DNA from: Acanthosepion esculentum
Taxonomy: Eukaryota > Mollusca > Cephalopoda > Sepiida > Sepiidae
Length of the DNA stretch: 64,000 nucleotides
Direction: 5' to 3'
Assembly: GCA_964036315.1 (NCBI GenBank)
Contig: OZ038510.1
Coordinates: forward strand, 86,559,164 to 86,623,163
Shown here: positions 1 through 10,921 of the stretch, one piece after another
How positions within the stretch are numbered: position 1 is the first letter of the stretch
How the letters are laid out: every line of letters begins with the position of its first letter
Notes under the pieces: generated by a model
Database searches by the model: none
Seen by the model: only the letters and a program-made list of their open reading frames with translations
Told to the model about the DNA's origin: nothing
Translations under genes and position numbers: made by a program

Positions 1-382
1 ATATTTAATATTTATATTATTAATTTTACTATTATATTTAATATTTATATTATTTAATATTTATATTATTTAATATTTATATTATTAAATATTTATATTA
101 ATTTTACTATTATATTTAATATTAATATTATTAATTTTACTATTATATTTAATATTTATATTATTAATTTTACTATTATATTTAATATTTATATTATTAA
201 TTTTACTATTATATTTAATATTTATATTATTAATTTTACTATTATATTTAATATTAATATTATTAATTTTACTATTATATTTAATATTTATATTATTAAT
301 TTTACTATTATATTTAATATTTATATTATTAATTTTACTATTATATTTAATATTTATATTATTAATTTTACTATTATATTAA
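1..382. repeat. AT-only minisatellite, ~33-bp unit
   Basis: About eleven head-to-tail copies of a ~33-bp unit made of TTAATATTTATATTATTAAT followed by TTTACTATTATAT. Some units carry short deletions. The array runs off the left edge of the window and stops where unique sequence begins (ATTAATCCCCAG). Nothing in it can code for protein. Confidence 0.9.
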
Positions 383-1009
383 ATTAATCCCCAGTTTTCA
401 CATCGTGTGCAATACTGATTTTATAAAACATGTAAAAAATCAACCTGCCCCATTGTACCACATGTATGCTCAGAAAATAGCTAGAAACTATGATTAAGTG
501 CAATGTTCCTTGAATTTTGTAACTTTTCGTTGAAGGTAACATTGTCACGATTTTAAACTATTGACGATTTTCACTAAGGAAGATCATACGTGCAAAGATC
601 TTTTGTTTCGGAAACGGGAATCGTCAATGATGATTATTTTTCTCGGGAGTGTAAATATACTTCTTTGACAGATATTTGTCAAATAAATAAATTAGAAACG
701 AATCACACAGTAGCGTATGTTAACCACTCGCTTATCAGTGATGATATAGCAAGACTTCGTTTATTTGTTTTTGTTTTTAATTGGAGAAGGAATCTTTTCA
801 CCGAAAAAAAAATTCAACTTCTCCCAATTTCTAAGGGAGATGCCGATGATATTTTCATGGGAAAATGGCTACCATATCTTTAATAAAAAATGAACATGAT
901 TTTTTTTTTTTTAGTCATAGTAGTGTGGTGGTCGCCTTTGAATGCACAGTAGCTGATGCAACCCTCTGTTCGAAAAGGGTGTCTCGTGTCTGGTTTACAA
1001 TAAAACGTT
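383..1009. other. Unassigned sequence with a 97-codon open frame
   Basis: AT-rich sequence without a recognisable gene. Positions 590-883 on the plus strand hold an open frame of 97 codons whose translation matches no family I know, with no signal peptide or clear domain. Stretches of A and T interrupt it. I treat it as chance or very old element debris. Confidence 0.4.
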
Positions 1010-1562
1010 CAAAATCGAGAATGAGGCTCATTGTTTCAAGCGTCTCCTGGGACTCAAGTTCAATGTCGATCTCAACTGGGATTCATGTGTACGATCCATT
1101 TCTAAAGATGGCCAGCTCATTGTACAGATCCAGAAAGTACGAAACTCGAATGAAGCTGTCCAGTCCTTATTTTCCAACCTCGATAAATTTAAAAATTTGG
1201 TCTGATGGAGTGGGAGTGTTTTATTTCCCACTCTGCATTCTCTTTCTCACAAACAGAAAGTCGCGAGCCTGTCGCTATACTATCCCTGTTTCCATGGCAA
1301 ATATTCGAACGGGACCCAATCTTTAGTCCCACCAATACATTACACTTAAGAACTAAGACCGCCCCCCACCAATACTGCGACCACAATGTCGAACTACCCT
1401 CTCTTCTTTTGTATTCTAATTGTAAAAAAGAAGTTCCACCAAGACAGTTTTTCCCAAGAACCGTTGTTTTGTGGAACAGGCTCCCACGTTGATGCTTTCT
1501 CCGAACGTTACCATCTTAACCTATCTAGGGTCAAGGGTCAATCATTATTTATCCTCCTTTTT
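1010..1562 (+). pseudogene. LINE reverse transcriptase C-terminal end, decayed
   Basis: The plus strand reads, with frame changes, as the end of a Jockey/CR1-type LINE ORF2. It opens with FKRLLGLKFNVDLNWDSCV, continues with a HKQKVASLSLYYPCFHGKYS-like stretch and a SLVPP motif, and closes with FFPRTVVLWNRLP. The FF-PRT/SRT-x-LWN-LP ending recurs in at least seven other fragments here (for example 13.6, 21.5, 51.4 and 58 kb). Only the thumb and C-terminal part remain, and there is a stop after the first ~60 codons. No endonuclease or YADD box is present. It is a dead 5'-truncated copy. Confidence 0.8.
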
Positions 1563-1579
1563 TAAAAAAATCGGTATCA

Positions 1580-1822
1580 TCCCATGCAAGGCAGTAAAGC
1601 CACTCAGACACAAGGATTACAGGCTGTGAAAGAATTAGAATCAGAAACCTTAATAATGAGCGGGAAGAGAAAGGAGGAATCAGGAGGACAGTAGATAGCG
1701 ATTGACATTGCATTTAAAATTTTGCAGACTAAAGTTGGCTGGAAATCAAGGAATCGGAAAGGAGTTCAACAAGCGAGAAAAGAAACTGTTAGCATAGAAT
1801 TTACGGTTGCATCTAGCTAGCA
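1580..1822 (-). pseudogene. Antisense LINE 3' end
   Basis: The complement carries the same LINE ending in the opposite direction: a RCNRKFYANSFFSR-like stretch, then a line matching the usual CFP-NY-LQ-FKCNVN tail, then the 3'UTR signature CCTTGTGTCTGAGTGGCTTT found at other LINE tails (19.57, 58.22 and 62.28 kb). It lies tail-to-tail with the plus-strand LINE fragment just upstream. Confidence 0.75.
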
Positions 1823-2113
1823 CAGCTGTATATTGATGAGATCTCGGCGCATATCCAGTCCTGCGCTTAATTTCAAAACGTCTAGGCAACATAGCAAAGA
1901 TTCACCCGAACAATTACCATGAAAGTATGTATAGAAAAGACACGGGGGGTAACCTTACGACGGTGGGAAAGTGACTGAAAACGAGACGCCGGATGAGGAC
2001 CAACAATATTGCGAATTCTTCATTGGATTTTATGAAAGATCTCATGGTAAATAGCAGGAACACCGGACTACATGTGGCAGCAATATTCTAAGCATAGACG
2101 AATGGTCGACTTA
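1823..2113. other. Unassigned spacer
   Basis: I see no repeat, gene or structural signal between the antisense LINE end and the mariner element. Confidence 0.5.
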
Positions 2114-2115
2114 TA

Positions 2116-2892
2116 CAGAGTGCGATGGATAAATTGTCCTCTAAATTAGGCATGAAATGAAAATAACACTGACATCTCAGTTTAACTGATTACTAAAATT
2201 ACATCTTATATATCTTCAAATACTAAAGAGTAAATTTATTCAATAAAATCCCCATTGGCTTCAACCATAGCCTCCTGTAATTCTGAACGCTCTCCTTGCC
2301 ATAATCTTTGCCTTCAGTTCATCTTTGTTGGTCTCTCGCTCAACTGCGCCCCACACACAATAATCAAAGGGGTTGCAGTCTGGGAAGTTAGATGGCCAGA
2401 TGTAAGGAGTGATGTGACCGCAGAAATTTTCTGACAGCCATGTCTGGGTTCTCCTGCAGGTATGGCATGGTGCAGAGTCCTGTTTCAACAGCCACCCTCT
2501 TGACCCAGCACTACCTCCTCAATGTAGTTGATGTAGACCTCCCTGTTGAGTATGAGGTCATGTGAGAAGATGATTGGAGGCATAACGTCGCCATTACTAG
2601 TGATCATTCCAAACACGTTCGTAATCATCCAACTCTTTCCGAACCCTTTGCACTGTCCTCAGATTGATACCCAAACACCCTGAAATGTTCGTATTGGAAC
2701 GTCCGGCTCAAAACAGTTGAGCATGCTGTTTCTAAATTTCTGGCGCATCGAATTGCGTCATGGTGCTCTTTTTCTCGCAGAAGGTGCCCAACTGACCCTA
2801 CTATACTGTGCAAGCGACAAAATCAAAAACAGAAAACGTTCATACGCGAAATTAAAAATATAAAATGGCGAAAATTTACCCATCGCACCCCG
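2116..2892 (-). mobile_element. mariner-type transposon with both TIRs, internally deleted
   Basis: The ends are inverted repeats: CAGAGTGCGATGGATAAA on the left and, on the complement of the right end, CGGGGTGCGATGGGTAAA (15 of 18 identical). Both ends are flanked by TA, the target duplication of the Tc1/mariner superfamily. The transposase is antisense and decayed. A helix-turn-helix remnant (NLRTVQRVRKEL) appears near 2640-2680. The catalytic segment at 2261-2488 has QDSAPCH and PDCNPFDY. Counting between these two aspartates gives 37 residues, a DD37D-type spacing. The 777-bp length, against ~1.3 kb for a full element, shows that much of the gene is gone, so it cannot move by itself. Confidence 0.88.
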
Positions 2893-3503
2893 TAGAGATT
2901 TAAGACAGATCCTGAAGAAAAAAATTGTCTAGCACCACACACTGAACCGACTTTCTTAGCAGCTGACCTAGCAAAGGATTCAATATAGTCTTTTCACTTC
3001 ATGTCAGCTGAGAACGTTAGCACGAGAAGGTGCAACAAGTCACTTTCTTGGCGGTTAGCATCAGACTTGACGATGGATGGCAGAGAGATTTCTCGCAGAT
3101 TATTAATGCAGCTAAGTTTTGGAAGGGTTAAAATTAACAAACCATCTTTTGTCACAGTTTATATATAACGCTTATCAGACGATATGAAAAGAATTTACAT
3201 AAAATAAATAGACAAAACTTGTCTATATTATTTAATGAAACATGTATGAATGAAAAAATGCTGCCTAAATACACACAATTTAAATTACATGATCCAGCAG
3301 CCCACAATACAATCAATACTTGGAATTATAAATGTAGCCTTATGAAAAGACAAATTGAAATAGCCAAAGAAAATAAAATATATATATATATGCAAATATA
3401 TTGATAAAATAGGAAAGAACCATTAGATTCTTGATACAAAGTCCTTTAGTATTTTTGTTTTTATTTTTAAAAAAACAGTACTCGATTCACAAGTAGAGCT
3501 TAG
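2893..3503. other. Unassigned spacer
   Basis: AT-rich sequence with no feature I can identify. Short open frames (for example 3219-3404) look incidental. Confidence 0.4.
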
Positions 3504-3746
3504 ATTATAATTCTTTTTTTTTAAAATATGATTGCATCGCTACACAGGAATTACCATGTTTCAAAAACAGAAGCTAAAAACTCCCAATTCAATTATAGAA
3601 ATTAAATTCATTTTCCTTTTCACTTAAAAATGAAACAGAACTAGGTACTTTAATTTAATTTAATTTCTATAAGTGAATTGGAAATTTTTATCTTCTGCTT
3701 TTGAAACAGTAATTCCTGTGTAGCGATGGAATCATATTTTTTTAAA

Positions 3747-3755
<9 letters not shown>
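3504..3755. mobile_element. Small fold-back (hairpin) element
   Basis: Two arms of about 100 bp, 3504-3608 and 3656-3755, are inverted copies of one another with scattered mismatches. Both contain the complementary cores GCTACACAGGAATTAC and GTAATTCCTGTGTAGC, separated by ~47 bp. There is no coding capacity. A MITE or fold-back transposon is the simplest reading. A long AT microsatellite abuts the right arm. Confidence 0.75.

Positions 3756-3805
<50 letters not shown>
3752..3805. repeat. (AT)n microsatellite
   Basis: About 26 uninterrupted AT dinucleotides directly before the first satellite monomer. Confidence 0.95.
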
Positions 3806-3808
<3 letters not shown>

Positions 3809-6800
3809 CGAATAATGTAAATAGTGTACATAATATCTCATCTCAGAAATATAGACAGATACTGAAAGGCCGAAACGTTGTAATAAATATGGCGACAATG
3901 ATGAGGACAATAGTCCGAATAATGTAAATAGTGTACATAATACCTCATCTCAGAAATATAGACAGATAATGAAAGGCCGAAACCTTGTGATAATATGGCA
4001 ACAAAGATGAGGACAATAGTCCGAATAATGTAAATAATGTACATAATATCTCATCTCAGAAATATAGACAGATACTGAAAGGCCGAAACGTTGTAATAAA
4101 TATGGTGACAAAGATGAGGACAATAGTCCGAATAATATAAATAATGTACATAATACCTCATCTCAGAAATATAGACAGATACTGAAAGGCTGAAACCTTG
4201 TGATAATATGGCAACAAAGATGAGGACAATAGTCCGAATAATGTAAATAATGTACATAATACCTCATCTCAGAAATATAGACAGATACTGAAAGGCTGAA
4301 ACCTTGTGATAATATGGCAACAAAGATGAGGACAATAGTCCGAATAATGTAAATAATGTACATAATATCTCATCTCAGAAATATAGACAGATACTGAAAG
4401 GCCGAAACGTTGTAATAAATATGGTGACAAAGATGAGGACAATAGTCCGAATAATGTAAATAGTGTACATATCTCATCTCAGAAATATAGACAGATACTG
4501 AATGGCCGAAACGTTGTAATAAATATGGCGACAAAGATGAGGACAATAGTCCGAATAATGTAAATAATGTACATAATACCTCATCTCAGAAATATAGACA
4601 GATACTGAAAAGTTGTAATAAATATGGTGACAAAGATGACGTCAATAGTCCGAATAATGTAAATAATGTACATAATACCTCATCTCAGAAATATAGACAG
4701 ATACTGAAAGGCTGAAAAGTTGTAATAAATATGGCGACAAAGATGAGGACAATAGTCCGAATAATGTAAATAGTGTACATAATACCTCATCTCAGAAATA
4801 TAGACAGATACTGAAAGGCCGAAACGTTGTAATAAATATGGCGACAAAGATGAGGAAATAGTCCGAATAATGTAAATAGTGTACATAATACCTCATCTCA
4901 GAAATATAGACAGATACTGAAAGGCAGAAACGTTGTAATAAATATGGTGACAAAGATGAGGACAATAGTCCGAATAATGTAAATAATGTACATAATACCT
5001 CATCTCAGAAATATAGACAGATACTGAAAGGCTGAAAAGTTGTAATAAATATGGTGACAAAGATGAGGACAATAGTCCGAATAATATAAATAATGTACAT
5101 AATACCTCATCTCAGAAATATAGACAGATACTGAAAGGCTGAAACCTTGTGATAATATGGCAACAAAGATGAGGACAATAGTCCGAATAATGTAAATAAT
5201 GTACATAATATCTCATCTCAGAAATATAGACAGATACTGAAAGGCCGAAACGTTGTAATAAATATGGTGACAAAGATGAGGACAATAGTCCGAATAATGT
5301 AAATAGTGTACATATCTCATCTCAGAAATATAGACAGATACTGAATGGCCGAAACGTTGTAATAAATATGGCGACAAAGATGAGGACAATAGTCCGAATA
5401 ATGTAAATAATGTACATAATACCTCATCTCAGAAATATAGACAGATACTGAAAAGTTGTAATAAATATGGTGACAAAGATGACGTCAATAGTCCGAATAA
5501 TGTAAATAATGTACATAATACCTCATCTCAGAAATATAGACAGATACTGAAAGGCTGAAAAGTTGTAATAAATATGGCGACAAAGATGAGGACAATAGTC
5601 CGAATAATGTAAATAGTGTACATAATACCTCATCTCAGAAATATAGACAGATACTGAAAGGCCGAAACGTTGTAATAAATATGGCGACAAAGATGAGGAA
5701 ATAGTCCGAATAATGTAAATAGTGTACATAATACCTCATCTCAGAAATATAGACAGATACTGAAAGGCAGAAACGTTGTAATAAATATGGTGACAAAGAT
5801 GAGGACAATAGTCCGAATAATGTAAATAATGTACATAATACCTCATCTCAGAAATATAGACAGATACTGAAAGGCTGAAAAGTTGTAATAAATATGGTGA
5901 CAAAGATGAGGACAATAGTCCGAATAATGTAAATAGTGTACATAATACCTCATCTCAGAAATATAGACAGATACTGAAAGGCCGAAACGTTGTAATAAAT
6001 ATGGCGACAAAGATGAGGACAATAATCCGAATAATGTAAATAGTGTACATAATATCTCATCTCAGAAATATAGACAGATACTGAAAGGCCGAAACGTTGT
6101 AATAAATATGGCGACAAAGATGAGGAAATAGTCCGAATAATGTAAATAGTGTACATAATACCTCATCTCAGAAATATAGACAGATACTGAAAGGCAGAAA
6201 CGTTGTAATAAATATGGTGACAAAGATGAGGACAATAGTCCGAATAATGTAAATAATGTACATAATACCTCATCTCAGAAATATAGACAGATACTGAAAG
6301 GCTGAAAAGTTGTAATAAATATGGTGACAAAGATGAGGACAATAGTCCGAATAATGTAAATAGTGTACATAATACCTCATCTCAGAAATATAGACAGATA
6401 CTGAAAGGCCGAAACGTTGTAATAAATATGGCGACAAAGATGAGGAAATAGTCCGAATAATGTAAATAGTGTACATAATACCTCATCTCAGAAATATAGA
6501 CAGATACTGAAAGGCAGAAACGTTGTAATAAATATGGTGACAAAGATGAGGACAATAGTCCGAATAATGTAAATAATGTACATAATACCTCATCTCAGAA
6601 ATATAGACAGATACTGAAAGGCTGAAAAGTTGTAATAAATATGGTGACAAAGATGAGGACAATAGTCCGAATAATATAAATAATGTACATAATACCTCAT
6701 CTCAGAAATATAGACAGATACTGAAAGGCTGAAACCTTGTGATAATATGGCAACAAAGATGAGGACAATAGTCCGAATAATGTAAATAATGTACATAATA

Positions 6801-7776
6801 TCTCATCTCAGAAATATAGACAGATACTGAAAGGCCGAAACGTTGTAATAAATATGGTGACAAAGATGAGGACAATAGTCCGAATAATGTAAATAGTGTA
6901 CATATCTCATCTCAGAAATATAGACAGATACTGAATGGCCGAAACGTTGTAATAAATATGGCGACAAAGATGAGGACAATAGTCCGAATAATGTAAATAA
7001 TGTACATAATACCTCATCTCAGAAATATAGACAGATACTGAAAAGTTGTAATAAATATGGTGACAAAGATGACGTCAATAGTCCGAATAATGTAAATAAT
7101 GTACATAATACCTCATCTCAGAAATATAGACAGATACTGAAAGGCTGAAAAGTTGTAATAAATATGGCGACAAAGATGAGGACAATAGTCCGAATAATGT
7201 AAATAGTGTACATAATACCTCATCTCAGAAATATAGACAGATACTGAAAGGCCGAAACGTTGTAATAAATATGGCGACAAAGATGAGGAAATAGTCCGAA
7301 TAATGTAAATAGTGTACATAATACCTCATCTCAGAAATATAGACAGATACTGAAAGGCAGAAACGTTGTAATAAATATGGTGACAAAGATGAGGACAATA
7401 GTCCGAATAATGTAAATAATGTACATAATACCTCATCTCAGAAATATAGACAGATACTGAAAGGCTGAAAAGTTGTAATAAATATGGTGACAAAGATGAG
7501 GACAATAGTCCGAATAATGTAAATAGTGTACATAATACCTCATCTCAGAAATATAGACAGATACTGAAAGGCCGAAACGTTGTAATAAATATGGCGACAA
7601 AGATGAGGACAATAATCCGAATAATGTAAATAGTGTACATAATATCTCATCTCAGAAATATAGACAGATACTGAAAGGCCGAAACGTTGTAATAAATATG
7701 GTGACAAAGATGAGGACAATAGTCCGAATAATGTAAATAATGTACATAATACCTCATCTCAGAAATATAGACAGAT
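3805..7776. repeat. ~106-bp satellite array with higher-order repeats, PLE-derived
   Basis: About 37-38 head-to-tail monomers of 106-107 bp, each starting AGTCCGAATAATGTAAATA and containing CTCATCTCAGAAATATAGAC and a variant of GGCCGAAACGTTGTAATAAA. Diagnostic variants (AGTG/AATG, ATCTC/ACCTC, GGCCG/GGCTG/GGCAG, a 4-5 bp loss in ACATATCTC, GACGTC for GAGGAC) recur in fixed order. An eight-monomer block repeats at 843 bp (4337 and 5180). A fifteen-monomer period of 1590 bp links about 5073-6030 with 6663-7620. A three-monomer duplication of 320 bp lies at 5950/6270. The same monomer occurs once at 48690-48785, directly following PLE 3' sequence. I therefore infer that the array grew from a PLE terminal segment. 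Antisense open frames of 68 codons inside it follow from the repetition. Confidence 0.95.
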
Positions 7777-8116
7777 TGTTTAGGCTTTGTGAAATCGGTT
7801 ATAAAATCTCTACATCCCTTTGAATATCTTGTTCGAATTTTGATAAATAAATCTTTTATGGTTCAACATGAAGCCTATTTAATTTTGTTTAACTGGGACA
7901 TGTAGTCACTCAGTTATTCACATTTTAAATGGTGTCAATGTTTTTGGTGATCACCCTGTATAATGGATTCACGTTTTTGACAACGGCATCCAATAGAAAA
8001 ATGGCATTGCTAATTTTTTGTCAACGTTAGATAGAGATTGTAACTATTTTGCTCTGTAATGTTACAGTAACGATGTTTCGTAAACACCCCCAAAATGTGC
8101 CCGCAATGTTTCCTTC
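7777..8116. other. Unassigned spacer
   Basis: No gene or repeat recognised. A short stretch around 8070-8110 (TTTCGTAAACACCCCCAAAA) resembles the complement of 9815-9835, suggesting an old dispersed repeat. Confidence 0.4.
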
Positions 8117-8350
8117 ACATTTTTTTAGAATTTCGCAATTTTTATAATTTCAGAAATTTTTCATAATTTTTTATAATTTAACAATTTTTTTATTATTTCA
8201 CAATTCTTTACAATTTCAAACATTTTTTAAAATTTCAAATATTTTTCATAATTTTACAATTTTTTTTATAATTTCACAAATTTTTTTATAATTTCAATTT
8301 TTTTTTTTATAGTTTCACAAATTGTTATAATTTCTCAAATTTTCGTTTCG
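8117..8350. repeat. Degenerate AT-rich repeat of ATAATTTCACAATTTTT type
   Basis: Loose tandem copies of a ~16-17 bp motif (ATAATTTCACAATTTTT and variants). The same composition and motif appear at 15175-15450, so this is a family rather than a one-off tract. Confidence 0.75.
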
Positions 8351-8427
8351 TAAACCTCTCACAACATTCCTGAAATGTTTCCTTGTCACTTTCAAATAAT
8401 CTGACCAGTAACGTTATAGTTCCTATT

Positions 8428-8648
8428 ATGGAGACGAGGCTTGGATTGAGAAATCGGGAGCCGGGTTCGAATTCCATTCGAATCCATTACATTCATTTAC
8501 GTGCTAATACTCTTGGGAAAGATATGAATCCTCTTTTTCTTCTCCCAGCTATGGGTAAATAACAGGACAGACCGGGTTCTATAGCCTTGGATGGCAACTG
8601 GTCTACTATTTCTTTCTGCCGTAGACCAGTTACTACTGCGGGAAAAAA
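8428..8648 (+). mobile_element. tRNA-type SINE
   Basis: A pol III B-box-like sequence (GCCGGGTTCGAATTCC) is followed by a conserved body: CATTACATTCATTTACGTGC, then CTAATACTCTTGGGAAAG, then GCTATGGGTAAATAACAGG and GACAGACCGGGTTCTATAGC. A closely similar copy stands at 44492-44700 and shorter relatives at 9486 and 52975. The upstream half (GGCTTGGATTGAGAAATC) is the decayed A-box side. The recurrence of the whole body in several places supports a SINE family. Confidence 0.8.
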
Positions 8649-8654
8649 TGTTCC

Positions 8655-9252
8655 TACAGATAGGAATGCATACTTTCACCCACACTGTCCAACCTATTTC
8701 TAGAGAGAATCATGCAAGAAACGTGGAAAAGGGTTGAACATAGAATAATAAAATATAATAGGAATAGATAGGTTTGCCTATCGTCCAGTTCACACTCCTC
8801 TCCGGCCTTTTGAGCAGGAGTAGAGATTTAACAATAAGCCTGATCAAGTAAAGTCCTGCTCCGTATCATTTTGAATCGTTTAAAATCCAAGGCTGAAGAA
8901 TTGTTATCAGAGGAACAAGCAGGATTTAGAACCGGACGAAGTACAATGGAACAGGTTTTCAATTGTCGGATCCTCGTAGAAGGACATGTTCCAGAACTTT
9001 GTCGATTTCAAGAAAGCGTTATGCCATGATGGTCTTTGATAAATTCTCAGGAAATTCAATGTAGATAATGTAATTATCTAAGTCATCCAGGCCCGATATA
9101 AACATGCCAGCAGCGCAGTTCTTCTGGGGGGGGATGAGAGGATTCTTCCGGACAACTATCGACGTGAGACAGGGATGCGTACTTTCACCCACATTGTTCA
9201 ACCTATTTCTCGAGAGAATCATGCAAGAAACCTTGAACGACCTTTGACCCTT
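8655..9252 (+). pseudogene. LINE reverse transcriptase fragments (EEQAGFRTGRST type)
   Basis: Two pieces of one LINE family. At 8655-8730 the text reads as CVLSPTLFNLFLERIMQE with changes. At 8860-9250 it reads ILNRLKSKAEELLSEEQAGF, then RTGRSTMEQVFN, and near the end VRQGCVLSPTLFNLFLERI after a frame change. These are the reverse transcriptase palm motifs before the YADD box. An insertion and several stops break the frame, so the piece is dead. The antisense copy at 9870-11318 belongs to the same family. Confidence 0.8.
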
Positions 9253-9485
9253 CAATCTCTATTCAATTCAATGACTATTACTAATAATTTGGATTATTAT
9301 TAAGAAATCATTAAAGAATTATTTAAGTCTACGAAATTTTAATTAAATTTCAATTGGATTTAATGAAAAACGATGCAAATAAAATCAATGATTTTTGCGT
9401 GTTTTATTGAAGTTTTTTTTATAAAAGAATCTGATCTACAGATAAATGAAATTTCATTATTATTAAAAAATGAATGAGAACGTGA
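9253..9485. other. Unassigned AT-rich spacer
   Basis: No recognisable feature. Confidence 0.4.
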
Positions 9486-9612
9486 AATCGGAGAGCCGAG
9501 TTCGAATTCAAGTTGAGTTCATTACATTGACTTACGCAAAAATAACTTGAATCCTTTTCTTCTTCTTGCTATGGATTAATTAGTAGGACAGACTGGGTTC
9601 TTTACCTTTTTT
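9486..9612 (+). mobile_element. tRNA-type SINE fragment
   Basis: GAGAGCCGAGTTCGAATTC (B-box-like) is followed by the family body: a decayed CATTACATTGACTTACGC segment, then GGATTAATTAGTAGGACAG. It is shorter and more diverged than the copies at 8.4 and 44.5 kb. Confidence 0.7.
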
Positions 9613-9869
9613 TGTTTAGAAACCAGTTCAGGAGGAGGTGTATTTGCAATGTTAGAAGAAAAAATCGTGGCCACGGTTTGGGGAGTCGACAAAAAATCTG
9701 TTAATATAACGTTACAGATCAAAGTATTTGCAAAGTTACTAGGAGACATTGCGGGCATATTGTAAATATTTTTACAAAAAACTGTCAATGTATGTACACT
9801 GTTACAAGGGCACATTGAGCACACGTTTTGGGGAGTTTATAAAAAAAATAAAACTCAACTATAGCGTTC
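9613..9869. other. Unassigned spacer
   Basis: No gene. It contains GTTTGGGGAGT-like motifs twice, near 9678 and 9824, and a sequence near 9820 resembling 8084, consistent with an old unclassified repeat. Confidence 0.35.
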
Positions 9870-10249
9870 AGTCAGTTATATGCCATGCGCAAAAGCTTAA
9901 GCGAGTCATGTATCTTTCGATACATGCCATACACGATCAAACGCTTTCTTGAAATCAACAAAGTTGTGTAATACGTCCATTTGATGTTGCCGGTGTTTCC
10001 CTACGAGGGTCAGACTATTGAAGACCTGTTCCATTGTACTTCGTCCGGTTTTAAAATCTTCTTGTTCCTCTGATAACAATTCTTCAGTCTTGGATTCCAA
10101 ACGATTCAAAATGCTACGGAGCTGGACTTTACTAGGATGACTGATCAGGTTTAATGTCCTCTAATTTCGACATTGCCCGAAGATTCCTTTCTTTGCCAGG
10201 GGAATTATTAATGTCTGAGTCCCACTCATTAGGCAACTTTTTTGTTCCC
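9870..10249 (-). pseudogene. Antisense LINE reverse transcriptase, downstream half
   Basis: The complement reads, from 10249 downwards, a line ending LIIPLAKKG, then NLISHPSKVQLRSILNRLES, EELLSEEQEDFKTGRSTMEQ, and finally NFVDFKKAFDRVWH (fingers/palm motifs including the first catalytic Asp region, DFKKAFD). It joins in register with the fragment at 10922-11318 once the intervening insertion is removed. At 9872-9930 a sequence also found (complemented) at 44705-44770 follows. Confidence 0.85.
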
Positions 10250-10262
10250 AAATCTTTTAAAA

Positions 10263-10908
10263 CATGTTTATTGAACAAAGTAACTACTAATAACAAAACA
10301 AAAGTCATTGAAACAAAGCAAGTTCAGTCGACCAATGATGACAATTCCAGAACAACGTAACTATAAACAATTTTTTCTATCCTCTGCCAGCCGCTATGAT
10401 GGAGAAAGCATTACCTCGGACCGTCGCCAGTGAGACACGCTGCAAGAGCCACTCCGTTTCGCGAGGCTCGTTCCTTAATCGAGACGCAATCGCGCCAATC
10501 CTCCGAAGGAACACCATCGAACGAGGGCCAATAACCCCTGAAGTCTCCACTGCCACAGGAGTAAAAAAAATCTATCAGCAAGAGAAGAATATTTAGCTAT
10601 TTTTTTTATCTCTGAGTCTCGGGCGATGAACCCCGGCTCAACCGCGGACCTGATCAAATTACCGGCCGAAAATGTATCTGCACAGGTCGCATCCCAAATC
10701 AACGACTTACCCATTTTAAAAGGGAAGGTGGTAATGCCATCCGGCCGCTTTCCATCACCACGGTCGAGGCCTACGGATAGAAAAAATTGTTTATAGTTAC
10801 GTTGTTCTGGAATTGTCATCATTGGTCGACTGAACTTGCTTTGTTTCACTGACTTTTGTTTTGTTATTATTAGTTACTTTGTTCAATAAATACGTTTGAT
10901 TTAAAAAA
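10263..10908. mobile_element. Nested retroelement insertion with inverted 5' part and poly(A)
   Basis: This block interrupts the antisense LINE and is bounded by a duplicated 13-bp target, AAATCTTTTAAAA, at 10250-10262 and again at about 10909-10921. Its right part, 10775-10908, is a plus-sense 3'UTR ending in CAATAAATACGTTTGATT plus poly(A), so an AATAAA signal lies just before the tail. Its left part, 10263-10774, is the same 3' region in opposite orientation together with coding sequence. The shared 3'UTR makes a nearly perfect inverted repeat of about 120 bp (10263-10382 and 10775-10895). Such 5' inversion fits twin priming during target-primed reverse transcription. Confidence 0.85.
10386..10774 (-). 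pseudogene. Retroelement C-terminal domain with RPDG / WDAT motifs
   Basis: Read on the minus strand from the inversion junction: GDGKRPDGITTFPFKMGKSL, then IWDATCADTFSAGNL, a linker and AEIKKIAKYSSL-like text. After one frame shift it continues with ETSGVIGPRSMVFLRRIG and LQRVSLATVRGNAFSI, then a stop. This matches the carboxy-terminal region of a common invertebrate LINE polyprotein. Spaced Asp residues (RPDG... WDAT) are reminiscent of PD-(D/E)XK nucleases, an idea I offer only as inference. The copy is 5'-truncated and frameshifted. Confidence 0.7.
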
Positions 10909-10921
10909 AAATCTTTTAAAA

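Noticed and set aside
590..1326. Host gene from the 97- and 153-codon plus-strand frames
   Set aside because: The second frame overlaps, in a different frame, a recognisable LINE C-terminal segment. The first has no family signal.
3838..7319. Repeated 68-codon antisense frames (YISEMRYYVHYLHYSDY)
   Set aside because: They recur exactly with the satellite period and simply read the monomer. No start context or codon bias supports translation.
3805..7776. CRISPR array
   Set aside because: Units are contiguous ~106-bp repeats without unique spacers, and the context is eukaryotic.
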